DNA of 64,000 nt. Source: Pseudomonas veronii. Lineage in GTDB: Bacteria; Pseudomonadota; Gammaproteobacteria; Pseudomonadales; Pseudomonadaceae. Location of the stretch: the NCBI RefSeq assembly GCF_001439695.1, contig NZ_JYLL01000015.1, positions 1 to 64,000 of the forward strand, written 5' to 3'. A program made the position numbers and the translations under genes. This document shows positions 45,478 through 54,298 of this stretch, piece after piece (within the stretch, counting starts at the first letter, position 1; each line of letters opens with the position of its first letter). The notes below the pieces were generated by a model. That model ran no database searches. It had not been told where the DNA came from and was given only the letters and a program-made list of their open reading frames with translations.

Positions 45478-45962
45478 CAGGCGCTCCTGTCGCTGAACAG
45501 ATCGGGACGGTAGGCGGCGATATCGGCGTACTCCACCAGTTCCAGCACGTTGCCCTCCGGGTCGCGGCAGAACAGCGCCTTCACATCGGGGCGCAGTTGG
45601 ATCGGGGCAGCCTCGGCGCAGAAGCTCGCACCGGCATTTTTCAGGTCGTCCACCAGGCTGGCGATGTCTTCGACGATGAACGTCAGGTAACTCGCATTCT
45701 GCCGGTCGAGAATCAGCCCCGGTTCAGGCCGGACCGGCGCCCGCTCAGGCGCCAGCAACTTGATCCGTTCACCGTAAGGCGTCTGCAGACGCACCACGCT
45801 GTAGCCGCCTTCGCTCAGGCCCACCAACTGCGCGGCGGCGGCCGGCATTTGCACCTGTGCGACAAAGGTGAAACCCAGCACGTCCTGATAGAAACGGCTG
45901 AGGGCCGGGAGATCGACGCAGCAAATCCCCACTTCCATTGGAACCAGCATCTTCACGCTCAT
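45477..45962 (-). CDS. VOC-family protein inside the 2-oxoacid dehydrogenase operon
   Basis: A 161-residue vicinal-oxygen-chelate (glyoxalase/dioxygenase fold) protein, with VGICCVDLPALSRFYQDVLGF at the start and FCRDPEGNVLELVEY at the end, each supplying a metal ligand. It overlaps E1 by 4 bp (ATGA) and E2 by 1 bp, so it is produced with the complex. VOC proteins isomerise, lyse or oxygenate small oxo compounds; it may generate or repair the 2-oxo substrate of this complex. Presence inside such an operon is unusual. Confidence 0.85.
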   Translation of the reverse strand: MSVKMLVPMEVGICCVDLPALSRFYQDVLGFTFVAQVQMPAAAAQLVGLSEGGYSVVRLQTPYGERIKLLAPERAPVRPEPGLILDRQNASYLTFIVEDIASLVDDLKNAGASFCAEAAPIQLRPDVKALFCRDPEGNVLELVEYADIAAYRPDLFSDRSA

Positions 45963-48151
45963 TGGTGTGCCCCTTTTTCACGGATGACCTGTTGCAGGCC
46001 TTCGATCACTTCCTCGGTGCGGGCACAGGCGGCGCGCTCCAGGACTTTGGAAATACTCGGTGAGCCTTCGCCACCGGTCACGCGCTGGATCGGCTGGTCG
46101 AGCCAGTCGAAGCAACGGCGCTGTAGCTCGTCGGCCAGCCAACCGCCATAGGACGTCCCTCGGGCGCCCTGCTCGACGATCAGCACATTATTGGTCTTGC
46201 GAATACTCGCCTCGACCGTGGCCCAGTCGAAGCTGGCGCGGTCGAGGAAACGCAGGTCAATGACTTCGGCATCGATGCCGGTCTGCTCCACGGCTTCCAG
46301 GGAGTGTCCGACCATGCTCAGGTACGTGAGGATGGTCAGGTCACGGCCTTCTCGGCGCACGGCGGCGGTCCCGAATGGAATCTGATAGTCCAAGTCGTCC
46401 ACCGGCACTTCGCCGCTGTGGCTGTACAGGTCGACGTGCTCGATCACCAGTACCGGGTCCTTGCAGGCCAACGCGGTGTTCATCAGGCCGATGTAGTCGA
46501 ACGGCGTGGACGCGGCAACGATGCGCCAGCCCGGGTTGGTGACGTAGATGCCAGCCGGGTCCATGGAATGCTGCGAGCCGTAGCCGGTGCCCATGGCGAT
46601 CTTGGTGCGCAGCACCAGCGGCACGTCACTCTGCCCGCCGAACATGTGCCGCGCCTTGCCGATCTGGTTGAACACCTGGTCGGCGGCGACCCACATGAAG
46701 TCGGGGTACATGAACTCCACCACCGGTTTGAAACGCCCGTCCAACGCCATGCCGCCACCCAGCCCGCAGAAGGCGTTCTCGCTGATCGGGGTACCGAGAA
46801 TGCGCTGCGGAAAACGCTCTTTCAGGCCGCGCGTGGCGCCGTTGGTACCGCCCTTGAGACGGTGTACGTCCTCACCCATGACCACGATGCTGTCATCGGT
46901 TTCCATGCGCCGGTTCATCACGTCGGCGATGGCATCGATGAACTTGCGTTGCTGCAGGCCGCCGCGATAGGTCGCCAGTTCACAGGTCCGGGCCGTGGCC
47001 AGTTCGCTGAGGTCGCCACGAATCCCGACATCGCGAAAGTCCGGCGAGGGCCACAACTGGGGACGGATCCGTCGCTTGCCCGGTTTGCCCGCCGGGTCGG
47101 CTTCAAGCAATTCAGCCGCCGCCTGGGCCATGGCCAGCTTGATGGTTTCACGCAGATCGGCCAGGCCGGCGTCGTCGATCAGGTCGCGCTTTTTCATTTC
47201 GCGGGCCAGGCGTTCCAGCGGATCACGGGCGCGCCAGCTCTGCTCTTCTTCCTTGCTGCGGTAACCGAATGCGCTGCCGGGGAACGGACCGTTCTGATGG
47301 AAGAACCGGTACACATCGGCCTCGATGACGGTCGGTCCGTTGCCGGCGCGCATGTGCGCCAGGGCTTGCTGCATGGCCAGGTAAACCGCCAGCGGGTCCA
47401 TGCCGTCGACCTTCCAGCTCGGAATATTGAAACCCAGCCCGCGTGCCGACAGGCGCGGCTCGGCAGTGGCTTCCTCAACCGTGGTGGACACCGCGTACAG
47501 GTTGTTCTCGATGAAGAAACACAGCGGCAGTTTCCAGGCCGCCGCCAGGTTCATGGTCTCCAGCACCGAACCGATGTTCACCGCGCCGTCACCGAAATAG
47601 GTGACCGCCACGGTGTCGGTCCCGGCATGCCGGTGTGCCCAGGCGGCACCGGCCGCCAGCGGCACACCACCGCCCACAATGGCGTTGGTCCCCAGGGCGC
47701 CGGCCTCGGCCCACTGCAGGTGCATCGAACCGCCCCGGCCTTTGCAGAACCCTTGGGCCAGGCCGAGAATTTCCGCCAGGGTACGTTGCAGCAGATCCTG
47801 GATGGGTGCAGTGACCGGCGCTTTCGGGTCGATACCCTCGGGCATCAGGTAGACCAACGCCTTGGCCAGGAACTGGTGATGACCACGGTGCGAGCCGTTG
47901 ACTTCATCCGCCGCGCCCAGCGCAACGATCGAACCTACCGCGCCCCCTTCCTGACCGATGCTCGAATGCGCCGGACCATGCACCAGGCCTTCTCCGGCCA
48001 GTTCCAGCACGGTCTCCTCGAAGGCGCGGATCAGGTGCAACTGGCTGAGCATCGTGCCCAGCAACGCAGGGTCGGCCTGCTTCCAGTCGGCATCGGTGGA
48101 ACTGAGCTCGACCCACGGCGAGGCCGGCGACAAGGCAACACTTTTCGGCAT
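45959..48151 (-). CDS. Fused 2-oxoacid dehydrogenase E1 (alpha-beta)
   Basis: A 730-residue fusion. Residues ~25-360 are E1 alpha with the thiamine-diphosphate motif YFGDGAVN...ENN (~190-225). From about residue 395 the E1 beta part starts (RKFIDAIADVMNRRMETD) and runs to the C-terminal transketolase domain. Fused E1 occurs in some acetoin-type and other 2-oxoacid complexes. It decarboxylates a 2-oxo acid or cleaves a diketone and passes the acyl to E2. ATG 48151 has GGAG; the extra five upstream codons are unlikely. Confidence 0.92.
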   Translation of the reverse strand: MPKSVALSPASPWVELSSTDADWKQADPALLGTMLSQLHLIRAFEETVLELAGEGLVHGPAHSSIGQEGGAVGSIVALGAADEVNGSHRGHHQFLAKALVYLMPEGIDPKAPVTAPIQDLLQRTLAEILGLAQGFCKGRGGSMHLQWAEAGALGTNAIVGGGVPLAAGAAWAHRHAGTDTVAVTYFGDGAVNIGSVLETMNLAAAWKLPLCFFIENNLYAVSTTVEEATAEPRLSARGLGFNIPSWKVDGMDPLAVYLAMQQALAHMRAGNGPTVIEADVYRFFHQNGPFPGSAFGYRSKEEEQSWRARDPLERLAREMKKRDLIDDAGLADLRETIKLAMAQAAAELLEADPAGKPGKRRIRPQLWPSPDFRDVGIRGDLSELATARTCELATYRGGLQQRKFIDAIADVMNRRMETDDSIVVMGEDVHRLKGGTNGATRGLKERFPQRILGTPISENAFCGLGGGMALDGRFKPVVEFMYPDFMWVAADQVFNQIGKARHMFGGQSDVPLVLRTKIAMGTGYGSQHSMDPAGIYVTNPGWRIVAASTPFDYIGLMNTALACKDPVLVIEHVDLYSHSGEVPVDDLDYQIPFGTAAVRREGRDLTILTYLSMVGHSLEAVEQTGIDAEVIDLRFLDRASFDWATVEASIRKTNNVLIVEQGARGTSYGGWLADELQRRCFDWLDQPIQRVTGGEGSPSISKVLERAACARTEEVIEGLQQVIREKGAHQ

Positions 48152-48213
48152 TTCACTTCTCCACAAAGAACTCGAATCGACGGGCCACGGCGGGCCGCCA
48201 CAACGAAGGCGAA

Positions 48214-49056
48214 CTAGAAACCGTTGGCGGTCCAGCCGCCGTCCGACACGTAGATCTGCCCGGTGATGAACGTCGCGCTGCTGGACGCCAGGAACAGCGC
48301 CAACTCGGCCATCTCGCCCGGCTCACCGAGGCGTTGCAACGGCGTGCGCTTGCGCAGGGCCTCGACGTCCAGGCGTCCGGCCCGTTGCAGTTCTTCCACC
48401 AGCGGTGTGCGGGTATAGCCAGGACCGATGGCGTTCATGCGGATGCCATGGCGGGCCCATTCCACTGCCAGGCACTTGGTCATGGAGACCACGGCGGCCT
48501 TGGTCGCGCAGTACGCCGTGCGATCGGCGGAGTGGGACACGCCCCACATCGACGAGGTGTTGATGATCACGCCCGCCTGCTGCTCGATCATGTGCCGGGC
48601 CGCCGCCTGGGCGCAGAAGAACACGCTGTTGAAGTTGATCTCGACGGCCCGACGCCATTCGGCCGGGCTGATATCGAGCGACGGTTTGTTGATCGATACG
48701 CCGGCGTTGTTAAGCAGCACGTCGATACGCCCGAAACAGGCCTTGGCGTGGGCAAAGGCCGCTTCAACCGCGTCTTCGTCAGCAACCGAAGCCTGGAAGC
48801 ATTCGACTCGACTATTGGGGAAGGCTTCCTGCAACTCGCCCTTGGCGTCGGCCATGGCTTGAGCGTTGATATCGATCAGCAGCAAGTGCGCGCCGTTGCG
48901 AGCAAAACCTTTGGCGAGTGCCAAGCCGATACCGCTGCCACCACCGGTGACCACCACCACCTTGTCATGGATGCCGGCATAGGCGCTGTGCTGGAAAACA
49001 GCCGTTTCAGGCTGTGGTTGTACGGACGCAGGTGCTGAGCTATCTGAGTAGGACAT
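48214..49056 (-). CDS. Short-chain dehydrogenase/reductase
   Basis: A 280-residue classical SDR: VVTGGGSGIG cofactor motif (~35-44), NNAG (~115), active-site Ser and YCATK (Tyr/Lys ~180-184). A ~30-residue N-terminal extension precedes the Rossmann fold. It oxidises or reduces a hydroxyl/ketone. First gene of the SDR-E1-VOC-E2-E3 operon; a GntR-type operator lies 24 bp before its start. It probably produces the ketone used by the complex. Confidence 0.9.
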   Translation of the reverse strand: MSYSDSSAPASVQPQPETAVFQHSAYAGIHDKVVVVTGGGSGIGLALAKGFARNGAHLLLIDINAQAMADAKGELQEAFPNSRVECFQASVADEDAVEAAFAHAKACFGRIDVLLNNAGVSINKPSLDISPAEWRRAVEINFNSVFFCAQAAARHMIEQQAGVIINTSSMWGVSHSADRTAYCATKAAVVSMTKCLAVEWARHGIRMNAIGPGYTRTPLVEELQRAGRLDVEALRKRTPLQRLGEPGEMAELALFLASSSATFITGQIYVSDGGWTANGF

Positions 49057-49079
49057 GAGGTTCTCACTTATTTTTGTAG

Positions 49080-49113
49080 CTGGTCATACATTTAAAACAA
49101 CTTGTCTGACCAG
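49080..49113. promoter_or_regulatory. GntR operator-like inverted repeat before SDR operon
   Basis: CTGGTCATACAT (49080-49091), 10 bp, TTGTCTGACCAG (49102-49113). The arms are near-complements (CTGGTCAGACAA). The same 12-10-12 design is found at 55573-55606 and a variant at 56585-56617. Confidence 0.7.
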
Positions 49114-49182
49114 CTCAGAAAAACTAACCCGCACTGCGGGGTCTGTCAAAGGAAATTGTTACCGGAATAGTCGGCATATCGA

Positions 49183-50424
49183 TCAGAACAGCGCCAGGCT
49201 GTAGCTGACGATAAGTCGGTTATCGTCGACTGACGGACCGAAACTGGAACGCACCATGGCGTTTCTCCAGCGCAGGCCCAGGTTCTTCAGCGCGCCGCTC
49301 TGGATCACATAGGACACGTCAAAATCGCGCTCCCATTCCTTGCCGTCGTTGCTGCCCGCCACCAGTACGTTGTCGCCACTGACGTAACGCACGAAGGTCG
49401 TCAGCCCTGGCACCCCCATGGCGGCAAAGTTGTAGTCGTATCGCAGCTGCCAGGCTTTCTCTTGGGCGGAGGCGAAATTGCGCACCTGGATATCACTGGG
49501 CAGCACGGTGGTGGTCGGGCTTAGCCAGATGGTCCCGTCTTCGCCGTACATGCGCTGCCAGGCGGCCATCAGCGTGTGCCCGCCATGTGCCGCGCTGAGG
49601 GTGCTGTAGAACGAGCGGTTGTCGATTTTGCCGGCCTTGGCCTGGCCTTGTTCCTCGGAGTCGAGCAGGCCGACGGTGGTCCCAAGCGTCCAGGCACCGA
49701 CCGGTTGCTTGTGGGCGAACTGGACTAAGCGTTGGCGATAGATATCCTCCAGTTCTGCGCCCCAGAGGCCGAGCATGGTCCGCTCCTGGTTGAAGCGGTA
49801 CTCGCCACCCAGGTAGTTGTAGCGGTCGGACGTGGCGAACGAGCGGCCATCAATAAACAGGTCTTCGCGGTTACTGGAGTTGCGCTGAGTGAATGAGCGC
49901 ATCTGCCCGGCATTGAGGGTCAGCCCGGTGATTTCTTTCGAAGTCAGCATCGCCCCCTGAAAGGTTTGCGGCAGCAACCGCGCATCGTTGTACTGGAGGA
50001 TGGGCAGGCTCGGCAGCAGCTCCCCGACTTTCAGCTCGGTCTTCGACAGTTTCAGTTTGAGCGCAGCGCCCAGGCTGGAGAAATCATCCGCCGAGCCTTT
50101 GCCGTCCGCCGGCAACAACAGGCTGCCAGCACGCCCACTGCCGCTGTCGAGTTTGACCCCGAGACGGCCGATCAGATCGACGCCGACACCCACGGTGCCT
50201 TGGGTGTAGCCGGACTGTGCGTTAAGCAGAAAGCCCTGCGCCCACTCCTCGCTCTTGGCCTGGGCGGCACCGCTGTCGCGAAAGTCACGGTTGAAGTAGA
50301 AGTTGCGCATCAGCACGTTGGCCGTTGCACCTTCGATAAAGCCCTGCTCCTGGGCCAGGACCAGGCCCGGCAAGACGCTGAGCAACAGCAGGGGTTGTAC
50401 GGTGATGTAGTTAGGCAGGCTCAT
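49183..50424 (-). CDS. OprD-family outer-membrane porin
   Basis: A 413-residue porin with a signal peptide (cleavage near VLA-QEQG, ~24) and OprD features: QGFIEGATANVLMRNFYFNRDF at the mature start and a C-terminal strand ending in LALF. The family takes up small carboxylates and amino acids. It lies between the Liv transporter genes and the SDR operon on the same strand, 121 bp after livF, so it probably imports the same substrate across the outer membrane. Confidence 0.9.
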   Translation of the reverse strand: MSLPNYITVQPLLLLSVLPGLVLAQEQGFIEGATANVLMRNFYFNRDFRDSGAAQAKSEEWAQGFLLNAQSGYTQGTVGVGVDLIGRLGVKLDSGSGRAGSLLLPADGKGSADDFSSLGAALKLKLSKTELKVGELLPSLPILQYNDARLLPQTFQGAMLTSKEITGLTLNAGQMRSFTQRNSSNREDLFIDGRSFATSDRYNYLGGEYRFNQERTMLGLWGAELEDIYRQRLVQFAHKQPVGAWTLGTTVGLLDSEEQGQAKAGKIDNRSFYSTLSAAHGGHTLMAAWQRMYGEDGTIWLSPTTTVLPSDIQVRNFASAQEKAWQLRYDYNFAAMGVPGLTTFVRYVSGDNVLVAGSNDGKEWERDFDVSYVIQSGALKNLGLRWRNAMVRSSFGPSVDDNRLIVSYSLALF

Positions 50425-50545
50425 TTTTATTGTTTTTCCCGGTGGATTTAAAACGCAGAACCCCCTGGCAAGCACACGTGCTGCCACACAATCGGGGGGG
50501 AAATTGGCAGGCGAACCTGCCGGGTTGAACATGCTGGCGGTCGGT

Positions 50546-51268
50546 CTAGACCGCCAACCATTCCTTCATCAAATTCGCATCGTCGGTCAGCGCCTGCGGC
50601 GTGCCCTCGAAGACAATCCGCCCATGCCCCATCACGCAGACTCGCGACGAGACCTTAAGCGCGATGGTCAGCTTCTGTTCCACCAGCAGGATCGAAACCC
50701 CACGTCGGTGGATCTCGCGAATAGCCTCGGCGACGACGGCCACAATCTTCGGCGCCAGGCCTTCGGTGGGTTCATCGATCAGCAGCACTCTGGGGCAGCC
50801 CAGCAACGACCGGCACAGGGTGAGCATCTGCTGTTCGCCCCCCGAAAGGTTGCCCGCGCCAGTGTTACGGCGCTCGCGCAGCCGCGGGAAAAACTCGAAC
50901 ATCTGCTCGACGGTCCACGCAGTGGCGCCGTCGGTGGGCGCTTGCTGGCCCATGCGCAGGTTTTCCTCGACGCTGAGGTTGGCGAAGACCTCACGTTCCT
51001 CCGGGACGAACCCGATGCCGGCACGGCTGATGCGATAGGGGCGCAGCCCGGTCAACTCGCGCCCGGCCAACTGCACGCTGCCGGCACTGGGCGGCACCAG
51101 GCCCATGACCGCTTTCATGGTGGTCGAGCGCCCGGCGCCGTTGCGCCCGAGCAGGCTCACCACCTCGTTGTGACCGATGTGCAGATCGACCCCATGCAAT
51201 ACATGGCTCTTGCCGTAATGCACATGCAGGTCGCTGATCGACAGCAGGTTTTGCGAAGTAGGGTTCAT
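50546..51268 (-). CDS. livF: Liv-type ABC transporter ATPase (LivF-like) with Arg in Walker A
   Basis: A 240-residue ABC ATPase of the LivF group: Walker A GRNGAGRS (~41-48), signature LSGGE, Walker B VLLIDEP. The invariant Walker A Lys is Arg here (codon CGC), which normally cripples ATP hydrolysis. ATG 51268 forms ATGA with the livG stop and has GAGGAG at 8 bases, so it is preferred over 51274. In Liv importers LivF and LivG form a heterodimer, so one altered site might be tolerated. Confidence 0.9.
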   Translation of the reverse strand: MNPTSQNLLSISDLHVHYGKSHVLHGVDLHIGHNEVVSLLGRNGAGRSTTMKAVMGLVPPSAGSVQLAGRELTGLRPYRISRAGIGFVPEEREVFANLSVEENLRMGQQAPTDGATAWTVEQMFEFFPRLRERRNTGAGNLSGGEQQMLTLCRSLLGCPRVLLIDEPTEGLAPKIVAVVAEAIREIHRRGVSILLVEQKLTIALKVSSRVCVMGHGRIVFEGTPQALTDDANLMKEWLAV

Positions 51269-52020
51269 GCACATTGCTCCTCACCCAGGTAGGCTTCCTG
51301 CACCCGACGATCTGCGCGGATCTGGTCCGGTGTACCGGTGGCGATGACTTCGCCGTAGACCAGCACACTGATGCGGTCGCACAGGGAGAACACCACGTCC
51401 ATGTCATGTTCGACGATCAGCAGCGAACGCCCCTGGGTCACCTCGCGGATCAGGTTCAGGGCGTAATCGGTTTCTTCATGGGACATGCCCGCCATCGGCT
51501 CGTCGAGCAAGATCACCCGAGGGTCACAGGCCAGGGTCATGCCGATCTCCAAGGCGCGCTGTTCGGAGTAAGAGAGTTCGGCCGCGCACACCGTTTGCTT
51601 GTCCTGTAGCCGCACCTGTTCGAGCAGTTGCTCAGTCTGCTCGCGCACCTCGGGGTAACGCTGCACGGAGCGCCAGAAGTGGTATTGCATCCGGTGCTTG
51701 CGCATCACCGCGATGCGCAGGTTTTCGAACACCGAGAGCCCGGGAAAAATGTTGGTGATCTGGAACGAGCGCGACAACCCCAGGTGATTGATGTGCTGTG
51801 GCGAGTAGCCCTGGATCGCTTCCGCGCCCAGGAGGATCTGCCCGCTACTGGGCTGCAACTGCCCGGAGATCAGATGGAACAAGGTCGATTTGCCGGCCCC
51901 GTTGGGACCGATCACCGCATGACGTTCACCGGCACGCAATTCAAGCTGCGCACCCCGAATGATGTGAGCCTCGCCAAACGACTTATGCACATCGCGTAAC
52001 TGCAGGATCGCATCGCTCAT
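51265..52020 (-). CDS. livG: Liv-type ABC transporter ATPase (LivG-like)
   Basis: A 251-residue ABC ATPase: canonical Walker A GPNGAGKST (~38-46), Walker B VILLDEP, and the LivG C-terminal tail (AYLGEEQ). The signature loop reads LSYSEQRALE, as usual in LivG. It overlaps livM by 4 bp and livF by 4 bp. Energises uptake with LivF. Confidence 0.92.
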   Translation of the reverse strand: MSDAILQLRDVHKSFGEAHIIRGAQLELRAGERHAVIGPNGAGKSTLFHLISGQLQPSSGQILLGAEAIQGYSPQHINHLGLSRSFQITNIFPGLSVFENLRIAVMRKHRMQYHFWRSVQRYPEVREQTEQLLEQVRLQDKQTVCAAELSYSEQRALEIGMTLACDPRVILLDEPMAGMSHEETDYALNLIREVTQGRSLLIVEHDMDVVFSLCDRISVLVYGEVIATGTPDQIRADRRVQEAYLGEEQCA

Positions 52021-53294
52021 GGTTGTTCTCCTTCGACCCGAGGCCTGAGTGCGGCGGCGTTGACCACCGGTTCGTCATCCAGCAGGCGCAGCCATTGGTG
52101 GCGGGCCAGTTTCAGGACCAACAGCCCGGCCACCCCCAAGAGCAACGGCGTGGCCCAGGTCAGCAGCGCGCCCGGCAGCCATTCGCGGCCGAACAGGCTG
52201 ATCGCCGGCCAGGCTTGGTCCGTCATCAACAGGGCCTGATAGTCCTGGCTGAATACGCGTTGCAACGTCTCGATCAAAAACACCACCGCCAGGCTCAACA
52301 CCCCAGCGCCAAGCAGCGCCGAGAACGCCGCCGGGATGATCGCCAGCCAACCGCGCCGACGGATCTGCGCGCTCCAGCACAGCACCAGCCCGGCCAGGCC
52401 GCTGGGCATGAACATCATCACCAGTACGAACAACAGGCCCTGATACAGCAACCAGGATTGCGTGAGGTCAGAGGCGGCGTTGCCAAAGAACGTCATCAGG
52501 GCAGCGCCGAGCACCGGCCCGAGGAACACGTTGACGCCGCCGATGTAGGTGTTGAGTACCACTTCGGCAGAAAAACGCATGTCGAACAGCACGTAGTTGG
52601 CCGACTCCAGGTTCAGTGCTTGCAAGCCACCGGCAATACCGGCAAACATCGCCGACAAGGCAAACACCAGCACTCGCAAGCGGTGAACGTTGTAGCCCAG
52701 GAACTGCAGGCGGTGGCCGTTCTCGCGCAAGGCGAACGTCAGGCGCCCCATGGGCGTCAGCGTGAAGGCGTAGAGCAAGGCAATCGACAGCACCACCCAA
52801 CCCAGCGTCAGGTAATACACTTGGGTCGCGTCACCGAAATCCAGGCCCCAGGCAGGGGCGCGCATGGACGAAATACCCGCCTCGCCGCCAAACAGCGTAT
52901 TCAGGTGCGGGGCCAGGGAATGCAGCAACTCGGCCAGCGCCAGGGTGATCATGGAGAAGTAGACGCCCGCCCGTTTAGTGGCGAACCAACCGGCGCAGAG
53001 GCCGCAGATAAAGCCGCCCATGGCACCGATCAGCGGCAGCAACGGTGTCGGCAGCAGGCCTTGGCCATTGAGCGCACTCATCGCATGCAATGTAGCGAAC
53101 GACCCCACGCCGAAGTACGCCGCATGACCGAACGAAAGCATGCCGCCCTGCCCGCACAACAAGTTGAAGGCACAGGCAAACAAGGCCGCGATAAGCATCT
53201 GGATGGCCGCGTTGACCATCGCCGCCGGCAGGATGGCGGGCAGCACCAGCAGGGCCAGCAACAGCACCGCCAGGAGGATTTTCGTCAGTTTCAT
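52017..53294 (-). CDS. livM: Liv-type ABC permease (LivM-like), C-terminally extended
   Basis: A 425-residue permease with the LivM core (about ten helices, 1-290, including LLCGQGGMLSFGHAAYFGVGS) and an extra ~130 residues containing two more hydrophobic segments (WLAIIPAAFSALLGAGVLSLAVVF region and LLTWATPLLLGVAGLLVLKLA). The extension is longer than typical LivM. Overlaps livG. Confidence 0.9.
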   Translation of the reverse strand: MKLTKILLAVLLLALLVLPAILPAAMVNAAIQMLIAALFACAFNLLCGQGGMLSFGHAAYFGVGSFATLHAMSALNGQGLLPTPLLPLIGAMGGFICGLCAGWFATKRAGVYFSMITLALAELLHSLAPHLNTLFGGEAGISSMRAPAWGLDFGDATQVYYLTLGWVVLSIALLYAFTLTPMGRLTFALRENGHRLQFLGYNVHRLRVLVFALSAMFAGIAGGLQALNLESANYVLFDMRFSAEVVLNTYIGGVNVFLGPVLGAALMTFFGNAASDLTQSWLLYQGLLFVLVMMFMPSGLAGLVLCWSAQIRRRGWLAIIPAAFSALLGAGVLSLAVVFLIETLQRVFSQDYQALLMTDQAWPAISLFGREWLPGALLTWATPLLLGVAGLLVLKLARHQWLRLLDDEPVVNAAALRPRVEGEQP

Positions 53295-53297
53295 GGT

Positions 53298-54239
53298 TTA
53301 CCCCTTCTCGCCCATCAACCCGGACGGCCGGATCAGCAAAATCAGCAGCATCAGCGCAAACGGAATGGTTGCCGCCACACTGGATACCTTGAGGGTCATC
53401 AACCCGCCCATCTGCTGCGCCCAGTCACCTGCCCCCAGCAAACCCAGGAGTGAAGCCAGGCTGAGGTCCACACCCACCGCGAACGAAGAAATCAGCCCGA
53501 TCAGCAGCGACGCGATCATGGCCCCGGCCATCGAACCCAGGCCGCCAACCACCACCACGACAAACACGATGACCCCCAGCTCCAGGGCCATGTTCGGGTT
53601 GGTGGTGTAGAACGCCCCAGCCAGAGCCCCGGCCAGGCCGGCCAGTGCCGCGCCGATGCCGAACACGGCCATGAACACCAGCGGGACGTTGTGCCCCAGG
53701 GCCTCGGCCATTTGTGGACGATGAATCGCCGCCCGCACCACGATGCCGACCCGAGTGCGGGTCAACAGCAGGTAGATCAGGCCGAACACCAGCAGCGAGA
53801 CCACGCCCATCAACAAGCGATAGAACGGATAGTCGGTGCTGAACACCTGGAAGGCGGCAAAGTTGAGGAACTCTGGAACTCGGTATTCGACGGAAAAGTT
53901 GCCGTAAAACAACTTGATCAGTTCAGCAATGATGAACGTCAGGCCGAAGGTGAGCAGCAGTTCATGAGCATGGCCATGTTTGTGTACGCGGCGCAGGAAG
54001 AAGCGCTCGACGATCACGCCGAGCAGGCCCACGAGCACGGTCGAGAGCACTACCGCAGTCGTGAAGCCGACAACCTTCTGCAGGGTGTAGGCCAGGTAGG
54101 CGCCCACCATATAGAAGGAGGCATGGGCGAAATTGAGCACGCCCATCATGCCGAAAATCAGCGTCAGGCCGGCGGAAACCATAAACAGCAGCAGGCCGTA
54201 GATCACGCCGTTAAGCAGTGAAACTGTGAGAAATTCCAT
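53298..54239 (-). CDS. livH: Liv-type ABC permease (LivH-like)
   Basis: A 313-residue permease with eight or more helices and the LivH signature GLTLIFGMMGVLNFAHASFYMVGAY near the N-terminus. ATG 54239 has GGAG at 7 bases; the longer frame has none. It lies 3 bp before livM, so the two are coupled. Confidence 0.92.
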   Translation of the reverse strand: MEFLTVSLLNGVIYGLLLFMVSAGLTLIFGMMGVLNFAHASFYMVGAYLAYTLQKVVGFTTAVVLSTVLVGLLGVIVERFFLRRVHKHGHAHELLLTFGLTFIIAELIKLFYGNFSVEYRVPEFLNFAAFQVFSTDYPFYRLLMGVVSLLVFGLIYLLLTRTRVGIVVRAAIHRPQMAEALGHNVPLVFMAVFGIGAALAGLAGALAGAFYTTNPNMALELGVIVFVVVVVGGLGSMAGAMIASLLIGLISSFAVGVDLSLASLLGLLGAGDWAQQMGGLMTLKVSSVAATIPFALMLLILLIRPSGLMGEKG

Positions 54240-54298
54240 AGGCGACTCCAGCGTTCGCGATGGGCAGGAAGGCGTGCCGCTCGGCACGCCAGGCGGCG

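Noticed and set aside
43383..48217. Long plus-strand frames opposite the 2-oxoacid dehydrogenase genes
   Set aside because: Mirror-frame artefacts of high-GC coding sequence; the minus strand encodes clear E1, E2 and E3 proteins.
46304..48217. A 637-codon plus-strand frame
   Set aside because: Entirely antisense to the fused E1 gene, with no domain.
52023..53453. A 476-codon plus-strand frame opposite livM
   Set aside because: Very Gln/His/Arg-rich, the usual product of reading a membrane-protein gene backwards.
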